Below, piece after piece: positions 14,720 to 24,638 of a stretch of DNA of 64,000 nucleotides. This stretch comes from Microbacterium hydrocarbonoxydans (GTDB lineage Bacteria; Actinomycetota; Actinomycetes; Actinomycetales; Microbacteriaceae): contig NZ_JAAKXW010000002.1 of assembly GCF_011752045.1 (NCBI RefSeq), positions 124,001 through 188,000 of the forward strand, read 5' to 3'. The notes beneath the pieces are model-generated. The model worked only from the letters and a program-made list of their open reading frames with translations, did not search any database and was not told the origin of the DNA. The translations under genes and the position numbers were made by a program. Every line of letters begins with the position of its first letter. Position 1 is the stretch's first letter.

Positions 14720-17700
14720 TCAGATGACGGCGGCGCTCCAGTCGTCGGGGTTGCCGTACCGGTGCGCGGTGATCGTGATCGACTGCTCGTGCACGAACGG
14801 CAGCAGCTCGATGCGGCCGGCCGACGTCACCTCGCCGTCGTAGACCGCGAGGTCGGGGTCGCCGCCGACCGCCTCGGCGAGTGCATGGTGCAGGGCGGCG
14901 ACGGAGTCCCGCGGGCCGACGAGCCGCGCGCGCTGCACCGGCGCGGGCGGCGTCGGCTCGCCGTCCTGCGGGGGCGGGTCGGCGTGGTGCCGCATCCGCT
15001 CGATCCACTCCTCATCGGTCTCCAGGAAGACGGCGGCGCCGACCCCGGTGAGTGCATGCCGGACCTCCGCCGGCAGCCCGACCGGCGTCGACACCGTGAA
15101 CGCGGCGCCGGAGCGCACCGCGGCGATCACGATGCGCAGCAGCTCCCGCCACGAGGCATCCGCCGTGGCCCTGATCGCCACCGGCACCGGGCGGTAGCGG
15201 AACAGGTTGCGCTCCACGCCGAGCTGCGAGACGTCGCGGACCTGCCCGAACTCGCGGTCCCAGGCAAGAGCATCCGACAGCGCAGAGCGGCGCAGCCACT
15301 CGAAGCCCTCGTAGTCGAGCGACGGCTGAGCCGCCTCGATGAGAGCCGTGATCCGCGAGTCCAGGCCCCGCAGGTGCAGCGTGCTGGACACCGGTCCCGC
15401 CTGCTGCGCGCGCCAGGAACCGAGCCCGATGAGGTGGTTCGGCCCGCCGGCCTTCGCCCCGGGACCGACTGAGGAGCGCTTCCACCCGCCGAACGGCTGG
15501 CGCTGCACGATCGCGCCCGTGATGCCGCGGTTGACGTAGAGGTTGCCGGCCTGCACGCGGTCGAGCCAGAGCGCCAGCTCGTCGGGGTCCTGCGTGTGCA
15601 GCCCGGCGGTGAGCCCGTAGGGGACGGCGTTCTGGATCTCGATCGCACGTGCCAGCGTGGGCGCGTGGATCACGCCGAGCACGGGGCCGAAGAACTCCTC
15701 CTGGTGGAAGCGGGAGCCCGGCTGGACGCCGACGCGGATGCCGGGGCTCCAGAGCCGCCCGCTGGGGTCGTCTCCGACGAGCCGCGGCCGGATGAGCCAG
15801 CGCTCGTCCCCCTCGAGCTCTGTGAGCGCCCAGGCGAGCTTGCCCTGCGGCTTCTCGATCACCGGACCCACCTCCGCGAGCGGGTCCGTGGGCCAGCCGA
15901 TGTGCAGCGAGCGGACGGCATCCGCGAGCTGCCGGGCGAACCGCGGGGAGCGCCCGACCGGACCGACGAGGATCGCGAGGGAGGCGGCCGAGCACTTCTG
16001 CCCGGCGTGCCCGAAGGCGCCGCGCACGAGATCGGAGACCGCGAGGTCGAGATCCGCGGAGGGCGTGATGATCATCGCGTTCTTGCCGCTCGTCTCGGCG
16101 AGGAGCGGCAGGTCGGGCCGCCAGGAGCGGAACATCGCAGCCGTCTCCCAGGACCCGGTGAGGATGACCCGGTCCACCGCCTCGTGCGTGATGAGGCGGC
16201 GTCCGAGCTCCCGCGCCGGCGCCGCGAGGGCCAGCGCCTCGCGCGGCACTCCCGCCTGCCACAGCGCCTCGGCGAGCACCGCTGCGCAGCGGCGGGCCTG
16301 GTGCGCGGGCTTCAGCACGACACCCGATCCCGCGGCGAGCGCGGCCAGCACGCCACCGGCGGGGATCGCGATCGGGAAGTTCCACGGCGGAGTGACGACG
16401 GTCACCCGTGCCGGCACGAAGGTCGCGCCGGAGACCGCATCCAGCTCCTGAGCCTTCGCGGCGTAGTAGCGGGCGAAATCGACCGCCTCGCTGACCTCGA
16501 CGTCGGCCTCGGCGAACACCTTGCCGGTCTCGGACGCCGAGACCTCGATGAGCTCGCCACGGCGCGACTCGAGGGCAGCCGAAGCCCGCAGGAGGATCGC
16601 GGCCCGCTCTGCCGCGGGACGTGCGCCCCAGCGCGACCCGCCGTCCCTGACGCGCGCGATCACGGCGTCGAGCGCGGAGGCGTCGTCGATCCTCGCCGCG
16701 GCGAGAGTCGCATCTCCCGCGGTCGATTCCGCGATCCGCGCCCGCACCGACCGTGCCCAGTCGCGGTTCGCCGGCAGGGCCGGGTCGCTGTCCGCGGCGT
16801 TGGCGAAGCCCGGCGCGCCGCCGGCTTCCGGCTCGCCCGCCGGGTGCGTGAGCTCGCGGTCCGAGTAGACGGCGGTCTCGAGGAAGGAGTCCGGCTCGTC
16901 GGAGCCGCGGGTGATGCCGAGCACCGCCTGCGTGAGCTGCTGCTCCTCCGCCGGGGCGGCCGGCAGCGGGCGCACCGATTCGTGCACGGGTGCCAGCCGG
17001 TTCTGCGTGCGTCGCGGCCCCGTCCGCAGCGTCGGCGAGACCGAGCGGTCGAGGGCGTCGAGGAAGCGGTCCTCCTCACGGACCAGGAGCCGCTCGTCCT
17101 CGTCGAGCTGGAAGGCCACGGAGAGGAAGTTGTCGGGAGAGGCGGTCTCCTCGAGCCGGCGCACCAGATAGCTGATGGCGACGTCGAACTCGGCGGGCTT
17201 CACCACGGGGACGTAGAGCAGCACCGGGCCGACCTCGCGTGACACCGCCTGCACCTGCCCCTGGGCCATGCCGAGCAGCATCTCGAACTCGATCGCATCG
17301 CGGACGCCGCGCTCGCCCGCGAGCAGCCAGGCGTGGGCGATGCCGAAGAGGTTGTGCCCGGCGATGCCGATCCGCACCGCGCGGGTGTGCTCGGGGCGCA
17401 GCGCCCAGTCCAGGCAGCGCAGGTAGTTCGCGTCGGTGTCGAGCTTCGTGTCGTAGGTCGCGGGCGTCCAGCCGTGCATGGTCGCCTCGACCCGCTCCAT
17501 GGCGAGGTTGGCGCCCTTGACCAGGCGCACCTTGATCGGAGCGCCGCCGTGCAGGACCCGGTCGTCCGCCCACGCGGTGAGCTCCTGCAGGGCGGGGAGC
17601 GCGTCGGGCAGGTAGGCCTGCAGCACGATCCCCGCTTCGAGGCCGGTCAGGCGCGGATCCTCGAGGATGCGCGTGAAGACCGCGATCGTCAGGTCGAGGT

Positions 17701-18391
17701 CGCGGTACTCCTCCATGTCGAGGTTGATGAAGGTGCCCTCGGTGGAGGCGGTGAGGTACAGCGGAAGGAGCCGGTCGACCACGGCATCCACCACCTCGTC
17801 GAACGCCCACATGGAGATGCGGCTGATGATGGCGGAGACCTTGACGGACACGTAGTCGACGTCGGGCCGGCGGATCAGCTCGTGGATGCCGTCGAGGCGC
17901 CGCTTCGCCTCGGCCTCGCCGAGCACGGCCTCACCGAGGAGGTTGAGGTTCAAGCGGGCGCCGGACTCGCGGAGCTTCTCGATCGCCGGTCCGAGCTTCG
18001 CCGGCCGGGCGTCGACCACGAGGTGCCCGACCATCTCGCGGAGCACCTTCCGGGCGATGGGCACCACGGGCGTCGGCAGCGCCGGCGCGACGCCGCCACC
18101 GAGGCGGACGGCGCCACGCAGGTACCAGGGCAGGAACTCCGGCACGATCGGCGCGATGCGGTGGAGTCTGGATGCCGCGGCCCCCAGGCTCTCCGGGCGC
18201 ATCACGCCGTCGACGAAGCCGAGAGTGAAGGGCAGGCCGTCGGGGTCCCGGAGCACGCCGGCGAGACGCTCGGCAGCGGGATCCACCTCCGCGGCTGCCG
18301 CCTCGGTCACCCAGCGGCGGGCGAGTTCGACCGCGCGCTGCGCAAGAGGAGCGGATGCCGCGGCATCCGGAGAGGACGACGACTCTGCCAT
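14720..18391 (-). CDS. putA: bifunctional proline dehydrogenase / P5C dehydrogenase
   Basis: This 1223-residue PutA oxidises proline to glutamate. The proline dehydrogenase barrel spans roughly residues 100-450 (DYVSVKVSAI, LRPEHTRAVRIGIAGHNLFGIAHAWLL). The aldehyde dehydrogenase domain covers about 520-1010, with LAETSGKNAMII carrying the Glu and GQKCSAAS the catalytic Cys800. KRSSVGPGAKAGGPNHL closes it. A further C-terminal domain of about 200 residues follows. No N-terminal ribbon-helix-helix is present, so it is an enzyme and not an autorepressor. TAGGCT lies 7 bases before the ATG. It also completes the arginine-ornithine route. Confidence 0.93.
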   Translation of the reverse strand: MAESSSSPDAAASAPLAQRAVELARRWVTEAAAAEVDPAAERLAGVLRDPDGLPFTLGFVDGVMRPESLGAAASRLHRIAPIVPEFLPWYLRGAVRLGGGVAPALPTPVVPIARKVLREMVGHLVVDARPAKLGPAIEKLRESGARLNLNLLGEAVLGEAEAKRRLDGIHELIRRPDVDYVSVKVSAIISRISMWAFDEVVDAVVDRLLPLYLTASTEGTFINLDMEEYRDLDLTIAVFTRILEDPRLTGLEAGIVLQAYLPDALPALQELTAWADDRVLHGGAPIKVRLVKGANLAMERVEATMHGWTPATYDTKLDTDANYLRCLDWALRPEHTRAVRIGIAGHNLFGIAHAWLLAGERGVRDAIEFEMLLGMAQGQVQAVSREVGPVLLYVPVVKPAEFDVAISYLVRRLEETASPDNFLSVAFQLDEDERLLVREEDRFLDALDRSVSPTLRTGPRRTQNRLAPVHESVRPLPAAPAEEQQLTQAVLGITRGSDEPDSFLETAVYSDRELTHPAGEPEAGGAPGFANAADSDPALPANRDWARSVRARIAESTAGDATLAAARIDDASALDAVIARVRDGGSRWGARPAAERAAILLRASAALESRRGELIEVSASETGKVFAEADVEVSEAVDFARYYAAKAQELDAVSGATFVPARVTVVTPPWNFPIAIPAGGVLAALAAGSGVVLKPAHQARRCAAVLAEALWQAGVPREALALAAPARELGRRLITHEAVDRVILTGSWETAAMFRSWRPDLPLLAETSGKNAMIITPSADLDLAVSDLVRGAFGHAGQKCSAASLAILVGPVGRSPRFARQLADAVRSLHIGWPTDPLAEVGPVIEKPQGKLAWALTELEGDERWLIRPRLVGDDPSGRLWSPGIRVGVQPGSRFHQEEFFGPVLGVIHAPTLARAIEIQNAVPYGLTAGLHTQDPDELALWLDRVQAGNLYVNRGITGAIVQRQPFGGWKRSSVGPGAKAGGPNHLIGLGSWRAQQAGPVSSTLHLRGLDSRITALIEAAQPSLDYEGFEWLRRSALSDALAWDREFGQVRDVSQLGVERNLFRYRPVPVAIRATADASWRELLRIVIAAVRSGAAFTVSTPVGLPAEVRHALTGVGAAVFLETDEEWIERMRHHADPPPQDGEPTPPAPVQRARLVGPRDSVAALHHALAEAVGGDPDLAVYDGEVTSAGRIELLPFVHEQSITITAHRYGNPDDWSAAVI

Positions 18392-18398
18392 GATGCTC

Positions 18399-18404
18399 AG
18401 CCTA
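18399..18404 (-). promoter_or_regulatory. -10 box of putA (leaderless type)
   Basis: TAGGCT on the minus strand, 7 bases before the putA ATG. Confidence 0.5.
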
Positions 18405-18439
18405 GATCGCCGCCCTCACCGACGGACCGCGCCCCGCGG

Positions 18440-19837
18440 TCAGAGGGCCGCGATGATGTCCTCCACCTTCTGCTTCGCGTCGCCGAACAGCATCTGCGCG
18501 TTGTCGCGGAAGAAGAGCGGGTTCTGCACGCCCGCATAGCCGGCGGCCATGGAGCGCTTGAACACGATCACGTTCTCCGCCTCCCACACCCGCAGCACGG
18601 GCATGCCGGCGATGGGGCTGCCCGGGTCCTCCGCGGCGGCGGGGTTGACCGTGTCGTTCGCGCCGATGACCAGCACGACGGAGGTCGACGCGAGATCGTC
18701 GTTGACCTCCTCCATGCTCAGCACGATGTCGTACGGCACCTTCGCCTCGGCGAGGAGCACGTTCATGTGCCCGGGGAGGCGGCCGGCGACAGGGTGGATG
18801 CCGAAGCGCACGTCCACGCCCCGCTCGCGCAGCCGGCTCACCAGGTCGGCGACCGGATACTGCGCGTGCGCGACGGCCATGCCGTAGCCGGGGGTGATCA
18901 CGACGCTCTTCGCGGCCGTGAGCATCTCGGCCGCGCCTTCGGCGGTGATCTCGCGGTGCTCGCCGTCCTCGGCATCCGACGACGCCTGGGCGACGATGCC
19001 GAACCCACCGGCGATGACGGAGAGGAACGACCGGTTCATCGCCTTGCACATCACATAGGAGAGGTAGGCACCCGAGGAGCCGACGAGTGCTCCAGTGACG
19101 ATGAGCAGGTCGTTGTTCAGAAGGAAGCCGGCGGCCGCTGCCGCCCAGCCGGAGTAGCTGTTCAGCATCGACACGACGACGGGCATGTCGCCGCCGCCGA
19201 TCGAGGCGACCAGGTGCCAGCCCAGGGCGAACGACAGCAGCGTGACCGCGACGAGCAGCCCGAGCTGCTGGTCGATCACGAACCACACCGTGAGCACGAG
19301 GAACGCGACCAGGGCGAGCACGTTCAGCACGTTCTTGCCCGGCAGCATCAGCGGCTTCGACGAGATCTTCGCGGAGAGCTTCAGGTAGGCCACGATCGAG
19401 CCGGTGAAGGTGACGCCGCCGATGAAGATGCCGATGAACACCTCGGCGTTGTGGATGCCGGCGAGCTCGGCCGGGATCTCCGGGTGCGCGAGATAGCCGT
19501 TCCAGCCGACGAGGACGGCGGCGAGGCCGACGAAGCTGTGCAGCAGGGCGATGAGCTCCGGCATCCCGGTCATCTCGACGACCCTGGCACGCCAGAGGCC
19601 GATCGCGGCGCCGACGGCGATCACGACGACGAGCAGCCCGAGGCCGAGGAAGGCGCCCGTGGTCCAGGCGTTCGCGACGGTGAGACCGATCGTCGCGAGC
19701 AGGGCGATCGTCATGCCGGAGATGCCGAAGAGCACGCCCGAGCGGGCCGACTCGTGCCGGCTGAGCCCGGCGAGGCTGAGGATGAACAGCAGGGCCGCGA
19801 CGATGTACGCCGCGCCCGCGAGCGCGTCGACGGTCAC
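18440..19837 (-). CDS. pntB: NAD(P) transhydrogenase subunit beta
   Basis: This 465-residue subunit has about eight membrane helices (domain dIIb, residues 1-260) followed by the NADP(H)-binding domain dIII. Landmarks are [47 protein letters not shown] and [13 protein letters not shown]. The GTG start overlaps the pntA stop by 4 bases, so the subunits are coupled. The enzyme uses the proton gradient to move hydride from NADH to NADP+. putA starts 48 bases downstream, behind its own promoter. Confidence 0.95.
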   Translation of the reverse strand: MTVDALAGAAYIVAALLFILSLAGLSRHESARSGVLFGISGMTIALLATIGLTVANAWTTGAFLGLGLLVVVIAVGAAIGLWRARVVEMTGMPELIALLHSFVGLAAVLVGWNGYLAHPEIPAELAGIHNAEVFIGIFIGGVTFTGSIVAYLKLSAKISSKPLMLPGKNVLNVLALVAFLVLTVWFVIDQQLGLLVAVTLLSFALGWHLVASIGGGDMPVVVSMLNSYSGWAAAAAGFLLNNDLLIVTGALVGSSGAYLSYVMCKAMNRSFLSVIAGGFGIVAQASSDAEDGEHREITAEGAAEMLTAAKSVVITPGYGMAVAHAQYPVADLVSRLRERGVDVRFGIHPVAGRLPGHMNVLLAEAKVPYDIVLSMEEVNDDLASTSVVLVIGANDTVNPAAAEDPGSPIAGMPVLRVWEAENVIVFKRSMAAGYAGVQNPLFFRDNAQMLFGDAKQKVEDIIAAL

Positions 19838-21375
19838 TTGCCGGCTCCCTTCGTGAACATGGCGAGCATTCGCCTGGTGACCGCGAAGCCTCCGAAGATG
19901 TTGATGGACGCGAGCAGCACCGCGATCGCCGCGAGCACCTGCACGACCGGGTTCGGGTCGGTGATCTGCAGCATCGCGCCGACGACGATCACGCCGGAGA
20001 TGGCGTTGGTGACCGACATGAGCGGCGTGTGCAGGGCGTGGTGCACCTTGCCGATGACGTAGAAGCCGATCACGACCGACAGCACGAGCACCGTGAAGTG
20101 CTGCGGCAGCGGCGCGGGCGCGAACGCGTTGACGGCGAACAGCGCGGCGATGCCGAGCACGACGAGCAGCGCCTTGCGACCGGCGGGCATCGTCTTCTTC
20201 GGCGGGATCTCCACCGGAGCGGATGCTGCGGCGGCGGGCGCCGGCGCGGCAGCCACCTGCACCGGGGGCGGTGGCCAGGTGACCTCGCCGTCCCGCACCA
20301 CGGTGACGGAGCGCTGCACGACGTCGTCGAAGTCGATCGTGAGCGCGCCGTCCTTCGCGGGTGTCAGCAGCGCGATGAGGTTCGCCAGGTTCGTGCCGTA
20401 CAGCTGCGAGGCCTGGGCGGCAAGGCGGGACGCGAGGTCGGTGTAGCCGAGGATGATCACGCCGTTGTCGGTGACGACGCGCTCTCCGGCGACGGAGCCC
20501 TCGACGTTGCCGCCCTGGCCGGCAGCCATGTCGACGATCACGCTGCCGGGCTTCATCTGCGCGACGTCGGATGCCGTGATGAGGCGGGGCGCCGCGCGTC
20601 CAGGGATGAGGGCGGTGGTGATGATGATGTCGACGTCGGCCGCCTGCTCGGTGTAGATCTTCGCGGCGCGACGGTCGTAGTCCTCGCTCGTCGCCTTCGC
20701 GTAGCCGTCGGTGGACTTCTCCACGGCGACGTCGACGGCGAGGTACTCACCGCCGATGGACTTCACCTGGTCGGCGACCTCGGGGCGCGGGTCGGTGGCG
20801 CGGACGATCGCGCCGAGGCTGGATGCCGCACCGATCGCTGCGAGTCCGGCGACGCCGGCGCCCGCGACGAGCACCTTGGCCGGCGGGACCTTGCCCGCCG
20901 CGGTGACCTGTCCGGTGAAGAACCTGCCGAACTCGTGCGCGGCCTCGACGACCGCGCGGTAGCCGGCGATGTTCGCCATCGAGCTCAGCACGTCCATCGA
21001 TTGCGCACGCGAGATGCGCGGCACGGCGTCGAGGGCGAGCGCAGTGATGCCCCGCTGGGCGAGCGACTCCACCAGGTCGGGACGCAGTGCCGGGGACAGC
21101 AGGGCGACGATCGTCGCGCCGTCCCTGAGCAGCGCGATCTCGTCCGCTCCTGGCGCGGTGATGGCGAGTACGATCTCGCTGCCCCATGCCTGCGCACGGT
21201 CGACGACGGCGGCCCCTGCCGCCTCGTAGGCCTCGTCGGGGTAGGAGGCGGCGGAACCCGCGCCCCGCTCCACGACCACTTCATGACCCAGCTTCCGCAG
21301 CGACGCGATCGTCGCCGGAGTGGCTGAGACGCGCGCCTCGCCCGCAGGCTCGCGCACGATACCGATGACTGCCAA
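19834..21375 (-). CDS. pntA: NAD(P) transhydrogenase subunit alpha
   Basis: This 513-residue subunit carries the NAD(H)-binding domain dI ([17 protein letters not shown], then [30 protein letters not shown]) and four C-terminal helices (dIIa). It is a single chain like the E. coli protein and not split. The open frame extends upstream to 21567, but the TTG at 21375 is chosen because GAGGAGG sits 5 bases before it and homologous subunits begin at this point (A-V-I-G-I-V-R-E). The rare TTG start may limit translation. A conventional leader exists here. Confidence 0.92.
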   Translation of the reverse strand: MAVIGIVREPAGEARVSATPATIASLRKLGHEVVVERGAGSAASYPDEAYEAAGAAVVDRAQAWGSEIVLAITAPGADEIALLRDGATIVALLSPALRPDLVESLAQRGITALALDAVPRISRAQSMDVLSSMANIAGYRAVVEAAHEFGRFFTGQVTAAGKVPPAKVLVAGAGVAGLAAIGAASSLGAIVRATDPRPEVADQVKSIGGEYLAVDVAVEKSTDGYAKATSEDYDRRAAKIYTEQAADVDIIITTALIPGRAAPRLITASDVAQMKPGSVIVDMAAGQGGNVEGSVAGERVVTDNGVIILGYTDLASRLAAQASQLYGTNLANLIALLTPAKDGALTIDFDDVVQRSVTVVRDGEVTWPPPPVQVAAAPAPAAAASAPVEIPPKKTMPAGRKALLVVLGIAALFAVNAFAPAPLPQHFTVLVLSVVIGFYVIGKVHHALHTPLMSVTNAISGVIVVGAMLQITDPNPVVQVLAAIAVLLASINIFGGFAVTRRMLAMFTKGAGK

Positions 21376-21566
21376 TGCAACCTCCTCTACCCGCCTGCAC
21401 GCTGTTGTGTTCTCAGACGGGGGATCTTGGGGCGGCGATGCCCCTGACGCTCGGCCTACATTACTGATGACGTCGCGGCGCCCCCTGATTCTTCCGCTCC
21501 GTGACGGCGAAAGAAACGGGATTCTTGAGAAAACCGGAGAGCGAGCGGATGCCACGCGGCGGGTCA

Positions 21567-21572
21567 TAAGAT
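21567..21572 (+). promoter_or_regulatory. -10 box of the three-gene membrane cassette (leaderless type)
   Basis: TAAGAT lies 6 bases before the GTG at 21579, in the intergenic region shared with divergent pntA. Confidence 0.55.
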
Positions 21573-21578
21573 GTTGCC

Positions 21579-22244
21579 GTGAGCCAGCAGGGGGATGCCG
21601 CCACGTCGGCGATGCCGGCCGCCGAGCGTCCCGGCGTGAAGTGGGTCCGCGCCGCGATCGACAAGGTGCCGACGAAATGGGTCAGCGCGATCGGCGTAGG
21701 ACTGTTCCTCGCGGCGACCGCTGCGTTCGGCGGCCTGAACGAGGCCGCGGAGCCGGGCACTCCCGAGGTCGGGGTCGATGAGCGCGTGCTCACATCGAAT
21801 CTCGACATGACCGTGACGAAGGCGTTCCTCTCAGACCGGGTCGTCGGCGGCGCCAGCGCCGATACCGAGACCGGCGAGCGGGTGCTCGCTGTTCGACTCG
21901 AGGTCACCAGCCTGTACGACGAGCCTCGGCTCGTGCGCGGACTGCCGGGCTTCTCGACGACGCGGATCGTCGACGGGCCTGATGAGGTCGCCGACACGAG
22001 CCGTCCCGGCGAGACGGCGGGGCGGGCGATCATGCTGCAGCCGGGGGTGCGCGATGAGATCATCCTGTCGTGGACCGTCGACGGCGACGCCTATCGCGCG
22101 GGCGACGAGGTGCGGATCGCGCTGTCGAACCCGCAGCCGTACCGCGGCCAGTTCCTCGACACCGAGATGCACTGGTCGGACGGCGGCACCTCGGCGTTCG
22201 TGACCGCTACGCTCGTCGACGTCGGCGAAGGAGACCCCTGGTGA
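21579..22244 (+). CDS. membrane-anchored protein of unknown function, cassette gene 1
   Basis: This 221-residue protein has a cytosolic N-terminus of about 35 residues, one membrane helix (WVSAIGVGLFLAATAAFGG, about 35-53) and an exported domain. ERVLAVRLEVTSLYDEPR and GDEVRIALSNPQPYRGQF suggest a beta-sandwich of the DUF4352 (immunoglobulin-like) kind, but the similarity is weak. There is no lipobox, and the helix is not followed by an obvious cleavage site. It overlaps gene 2 by 4 bases. Function unknown. Confidence 0.7.
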   Translation: MSQQGDAATSAMPAAERPGVKWVRAAIDKVPTKWVSAIGVGLFLAATAAFGGLNEAAEPGTPEVGVDERVLTSNLDMTVTKAFLSDRVVGGASADTETGERVLAVRLEVTSLYDEPRLVRGLPGFSTTRIVDGPDEVADTSRPGETAGRAIMLQPGVRDEIILSWTVDGDAYRAGDEVRIALSNPQPYRGQFLDTEMHWSDGGTSAFVTATLVDVGEGDPW

Positions 22245-22813
22245 AGCGCGCGCTGCCCTGGCTCACCGCCGCGGGACTGTTCGCCTGCGCGTGGCTTGTC
22301 GCCCTCGCGACGCCGGACGATCCCGACTCGGCGCGCGCGTTCGTCGTCCAGGCGTCGCTGGGTGAGCGTGCAGAGGGCCGCAACCTCGCGGTCACCGTGC
22401 ACGACGTACGGGCGGCGCGCGCCATCTCCACCTCGGCCGGCTGGCGCGCCGAGGGAACCTGGGTCGTCGTCGAACTGGACGCCGAGGCTGTCGTGAGCCA
22501 GTACGGCGCTCTGCTCAGCAGCACCACCCTGACCGTCGGCGACCGTGTCTTCAGCGCCACCGAGCGGGGAGTCGGAGAGAGCAGCATCGATCAGCTCACC
22601 CTCACCGGCGCGGCCCTCGTCCCCGGCATCCCGAAGACCGGCGCACTCGCCTTCCAGCTGCCGGACGGCGCCCTCACCGGTACCGCCACCCTCGAGCTCG
22701 CTGCCAATCTCGACCCGGACTATGACTCGATCATCGCGCTGACGTTCGATCTGGACGACCTCCCCGTCGAGGCCGACATCGAACTCATCCCGGTGGATTG
22801 GAGCGGATCGTGA
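22241..22813 (+). CDS. membrane-anchored DUF4352-like protein, cassette gene 2
   Basis: This 190-residue protein begins with a short basic stretch and a helix (LPWLTAAGLFACAWLVALA, about 5-23). The exported domain reads RNLAVTVHDVRAAR, GTWVVVELDAEA, STTLTVGDRVFSAT and PKTGALAFQLPDGAL, the strand pattern of DUF4352 domains. The GTG start overlaps gene 1 by 4 bases, and its stop overlaps gene 3 by 4 bases. Such domains occur in secreted or surface proteins without a defined activity. Confidence 0.7.
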   Translation: MKRALPWLTAAGLFACAWLVALATPDDPDSARAFVVQASLGERAEGRNLAVTVHDVRAARAISTSAGWRAEGTWVVVELDAEAVVSQYGALLSSTTLTVGDRVFSATERGVGESSIDQLTLTGAALVPGIPKTGALAFQLPDGALTGTATLELAANLDPDYDSIIALTFDLDDLPVEADIELIPVDWSGS

Positions 22814-23409
22814 GCGCCCGAGGGTGGTGGCGCACCAACGCCCTCCCGGTCGGCATACTCGCCGTCCTGCTGCCCGCCAGCGTGCTCTCGATCGGCTGGC
22901 GGGACTGGACGATCGCCCACTCGGTCGCATTCGACCGGACGACCCCGATCGTCGCGGAGGACGGCGGCACCGCCGATCTGTCCGGCGCGACCTGGGGGCC
23001 CATCCGCGCGGCCGTGATCCATGACACCTCAGGGATGACGCTCCCGCCGCACACCCAGGTCATCGGCGTCGCCATCCCGGTCGACACCGACCCTGCCGAT
23101 CCGGTGCGCTGCGACCGCCCGATCCTCACCGAGCAGAGCACGGGGCGGCAGTGGAACGAGATGAGCGTCGAACTGGGCTTCGTCTACAGCGCAACCGAGC
23201 ACGCATCCTGCGATTTCGAGGCGACCGGGGCGTACGAGATCATCGTCCCGTTCGTGGTGCCCGACGACGTCGAGGGGCCGTTCTGGGTCGACGTCGTCCC
23301 CTACAACGAGGTCGGAGCGGACGGCAGCGTCGACTCCCCGACGGACGGCGGAACCGGCGGGACGGGCCAGGACGGCAGGTTCGTGCGGTTCTCGATCGAT
23401 CCGTCCTGA
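22810..23409 (+). CDS. membrane-anchored protein of unknown function, cassette gene 3
   Basis: This 199-residue protein has an N-terminal helix (ALPVGILAVLLPASVLSIGW, about 10-30), then an exported domain with two cysteines (VRCDRPIL and HASCDFEA) that could form a disulfide. The tail is Gly/Thr-rich (DSPTDGGTGGTGQ). The GTG start overlaps gene 2. The last 109 bases overlap the end of the convergent membrane-protein gene. I recognise no family; it is the third member of a coupled set with the same single-helix topology. Confidence 0.68.
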   Translation: MSARGWWRTNALPVGILAVLLPASVLSIGWRDWTIAHSVAFDRTTPIVAEDGGTADLSGATWGPIRAAVIHDTSGMTLPPHTQVIGVAIPVDTDPADPVRCDRPILTEQSTGRQWNEMSVELGFVYSATEHASCDFEATGAYEIIVPFVVPDDVEGPFWVDVVPYNEVGADGSVDSPTDGGTGGTGQDGRFVRFSIDPS

Positions 23410-24626
23410 GCAGCCACCCTCGCGGGCCGGGTCGCCTTCAGGGTCGCGTCGTACGCGCCGGCGACGATCGCGATGCGCACCGGCTCGGCGATCAGGATCG
23501 GCGCGGTCGCGATCAGCGTCGAAAACGTCACCCAGAAGGTGAGTTCGTGCGGCCCGATCAGCGTGACGATCCCGCGCTCGAGCAGCGGCTGGATCGCGAG
23601 CACGAGCGTGTAGAGCAGTATGTAACCCGTGATCAGGACCGGCCCCGCACGCCACATCAGCAGGAGCGCCCGGCCCATCGGCTTGAATCTGGAAGCCAGC
23701 TCGTCGCCGAGTTCCGCGGTCCTGCGGCGGATGACGCCCGGAACCCGCTCGGCCCTCGCCTTCGCCCGCGCGATCATCGCATGCTCGATCCGCAGCTTCT
23801 CCGCCACGATCGTCTGCCCGTAGATGACACCGGCGATCATGAGCCACGCCAGCGGCTGGATGACGATCGCACCGATCTCCCCGAGCAGCCACTCGATGCC
23901 GTCCCAGATCCAGGCCAGGGGAACGAGCTGCTCTCCCACCCAGGCCCGTACGTCGGCCAGCCAGACCATGGCGACCCGACGGTCCACCCAGCCGCTGACG
24001 CTCTCGACCGCGTCGCTGATCAGTGCGACGGCGAACGCGATCCAGATCACCTCCAGATACACCGCGAGAAGCGCGGTCACGCGCGGCAGCTTCGCTGACC
24101 ACTTCTTCCACGCCCAGCGCCCGGAGAAGGCGATCGCGATGATCAGCAGGGTCCAGGGTCCGAGCGAGACCTCGAGCGCGACGTCGCTGTCTGCCACCTC
24201 GCCACCGGTGACCGCGGCGAGGAAGCCGATCCCGCTGGCGACGTCCAGGGCGATCCGCGCGTACTCCGCGGCGTCCTCCCTGAGGTGTCCGGCCGCGGTG
24301 TAGACGGCGAAGAACGGCAGGATGCTCGCCATCAGCGAGCCGAGGAACATCGTGCGCCGCTCGCGCGCCGACTCCGGAACAGGGGCGATCGCCTGCAGGT
24401 TCCGCAGCGCCTCGCGGACGACGAGGAACATGCCGACGAAGCTCACCAGACGCGCGAGCACAGCGAGCGGCAGGAGCAGCATGCCGAAGGTGGCGACGTG
24501 ACCGCCGATCCATCCCGCGAGCTGGATGATGAAATAGCGCGCGGTGATGCCGGCGATGAACCACACCAGAAGAGCCGGCCAGTGCCTCCACAGCACCCGG
24601 CCCGTCGTCGTCAGGATCGCCAGCAC
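23301..24626 (-). CDS. polytopic membrane protein of unknown function
   Basis: This 441-residue protein has about eight hydrophobic segments spread over residues 10-390. A central cytosolic stretch is rich in Arg/Lys/Glu (AEKLRIEHAMIARAKARAERVPGVIRRRTAELGDELASRFK in outline). The last 30 or so residues are a Pro/Ser-rich tail read antisense to cassette gene 3, so that tail may be dispensable or recently gained. TAGTCT lies 6 bases before the GTG. I know no function; its convergence with the three anchored proteins suggests a shared membrane complex, but nothing shows it directly. Confidence 0.7.
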   Translation of the reverse strand: MLAILTTTGRVLWRHWPALLVWFIAGITARYFIIQLAGWIGGHVATFGMLLLPLAVLARLVSFVGMFLVVREALRNLQAIAPVPESARERRTMFLGSLMASILPFFAVYTAAGHLREDAAEYARIALDVASGIGFLAAVTGGEVADSDVALEVSLGPWTLLIIAIAFSGRWAWKKWSAKLPRVTALLAVYLEVIWIAFAVALISDAVESVSGWVDRRVAMVWLADVRAWVGEQLVPLAWIWDGIEWLLGEIGAIVIQPLAWLMIAGVIYGQTIVAEKLRIEHAMIARAKARAERVPGVIRRRTAELGDELASRFKPMGRALLLMWRAGPVLITGYILLYTLVLAIQPLLERGIVTLIGPHELTFWVTFSTLIATAPILIAEPVRIAIVAGAYDATLKATRPARVAAQDGSIENRTNLPSWPVPPVPPSVGESTLPSAPTSL

Positions 24627-24632
24627 GACCCG

Positions 24633-24638
24633 AGACTA
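24633..24638 (-). promoter_or_regulatory. -10 box of the polytopic membrane protein gene (leaderless type)
   Basis: TAGTCT on the minus strand, 6 bases before the GTG at 24626. Confidence 0.5.

Noticed and set aside
21376..21567. A longer N-terminus for PntA starting at 21567
   Set aside because: The extra 64 residues are Arg/Ser/Pro-rich and unlike any transhydrogenase, while the TTG at 21375 has a strong ribosome site and matches the family's usual start.
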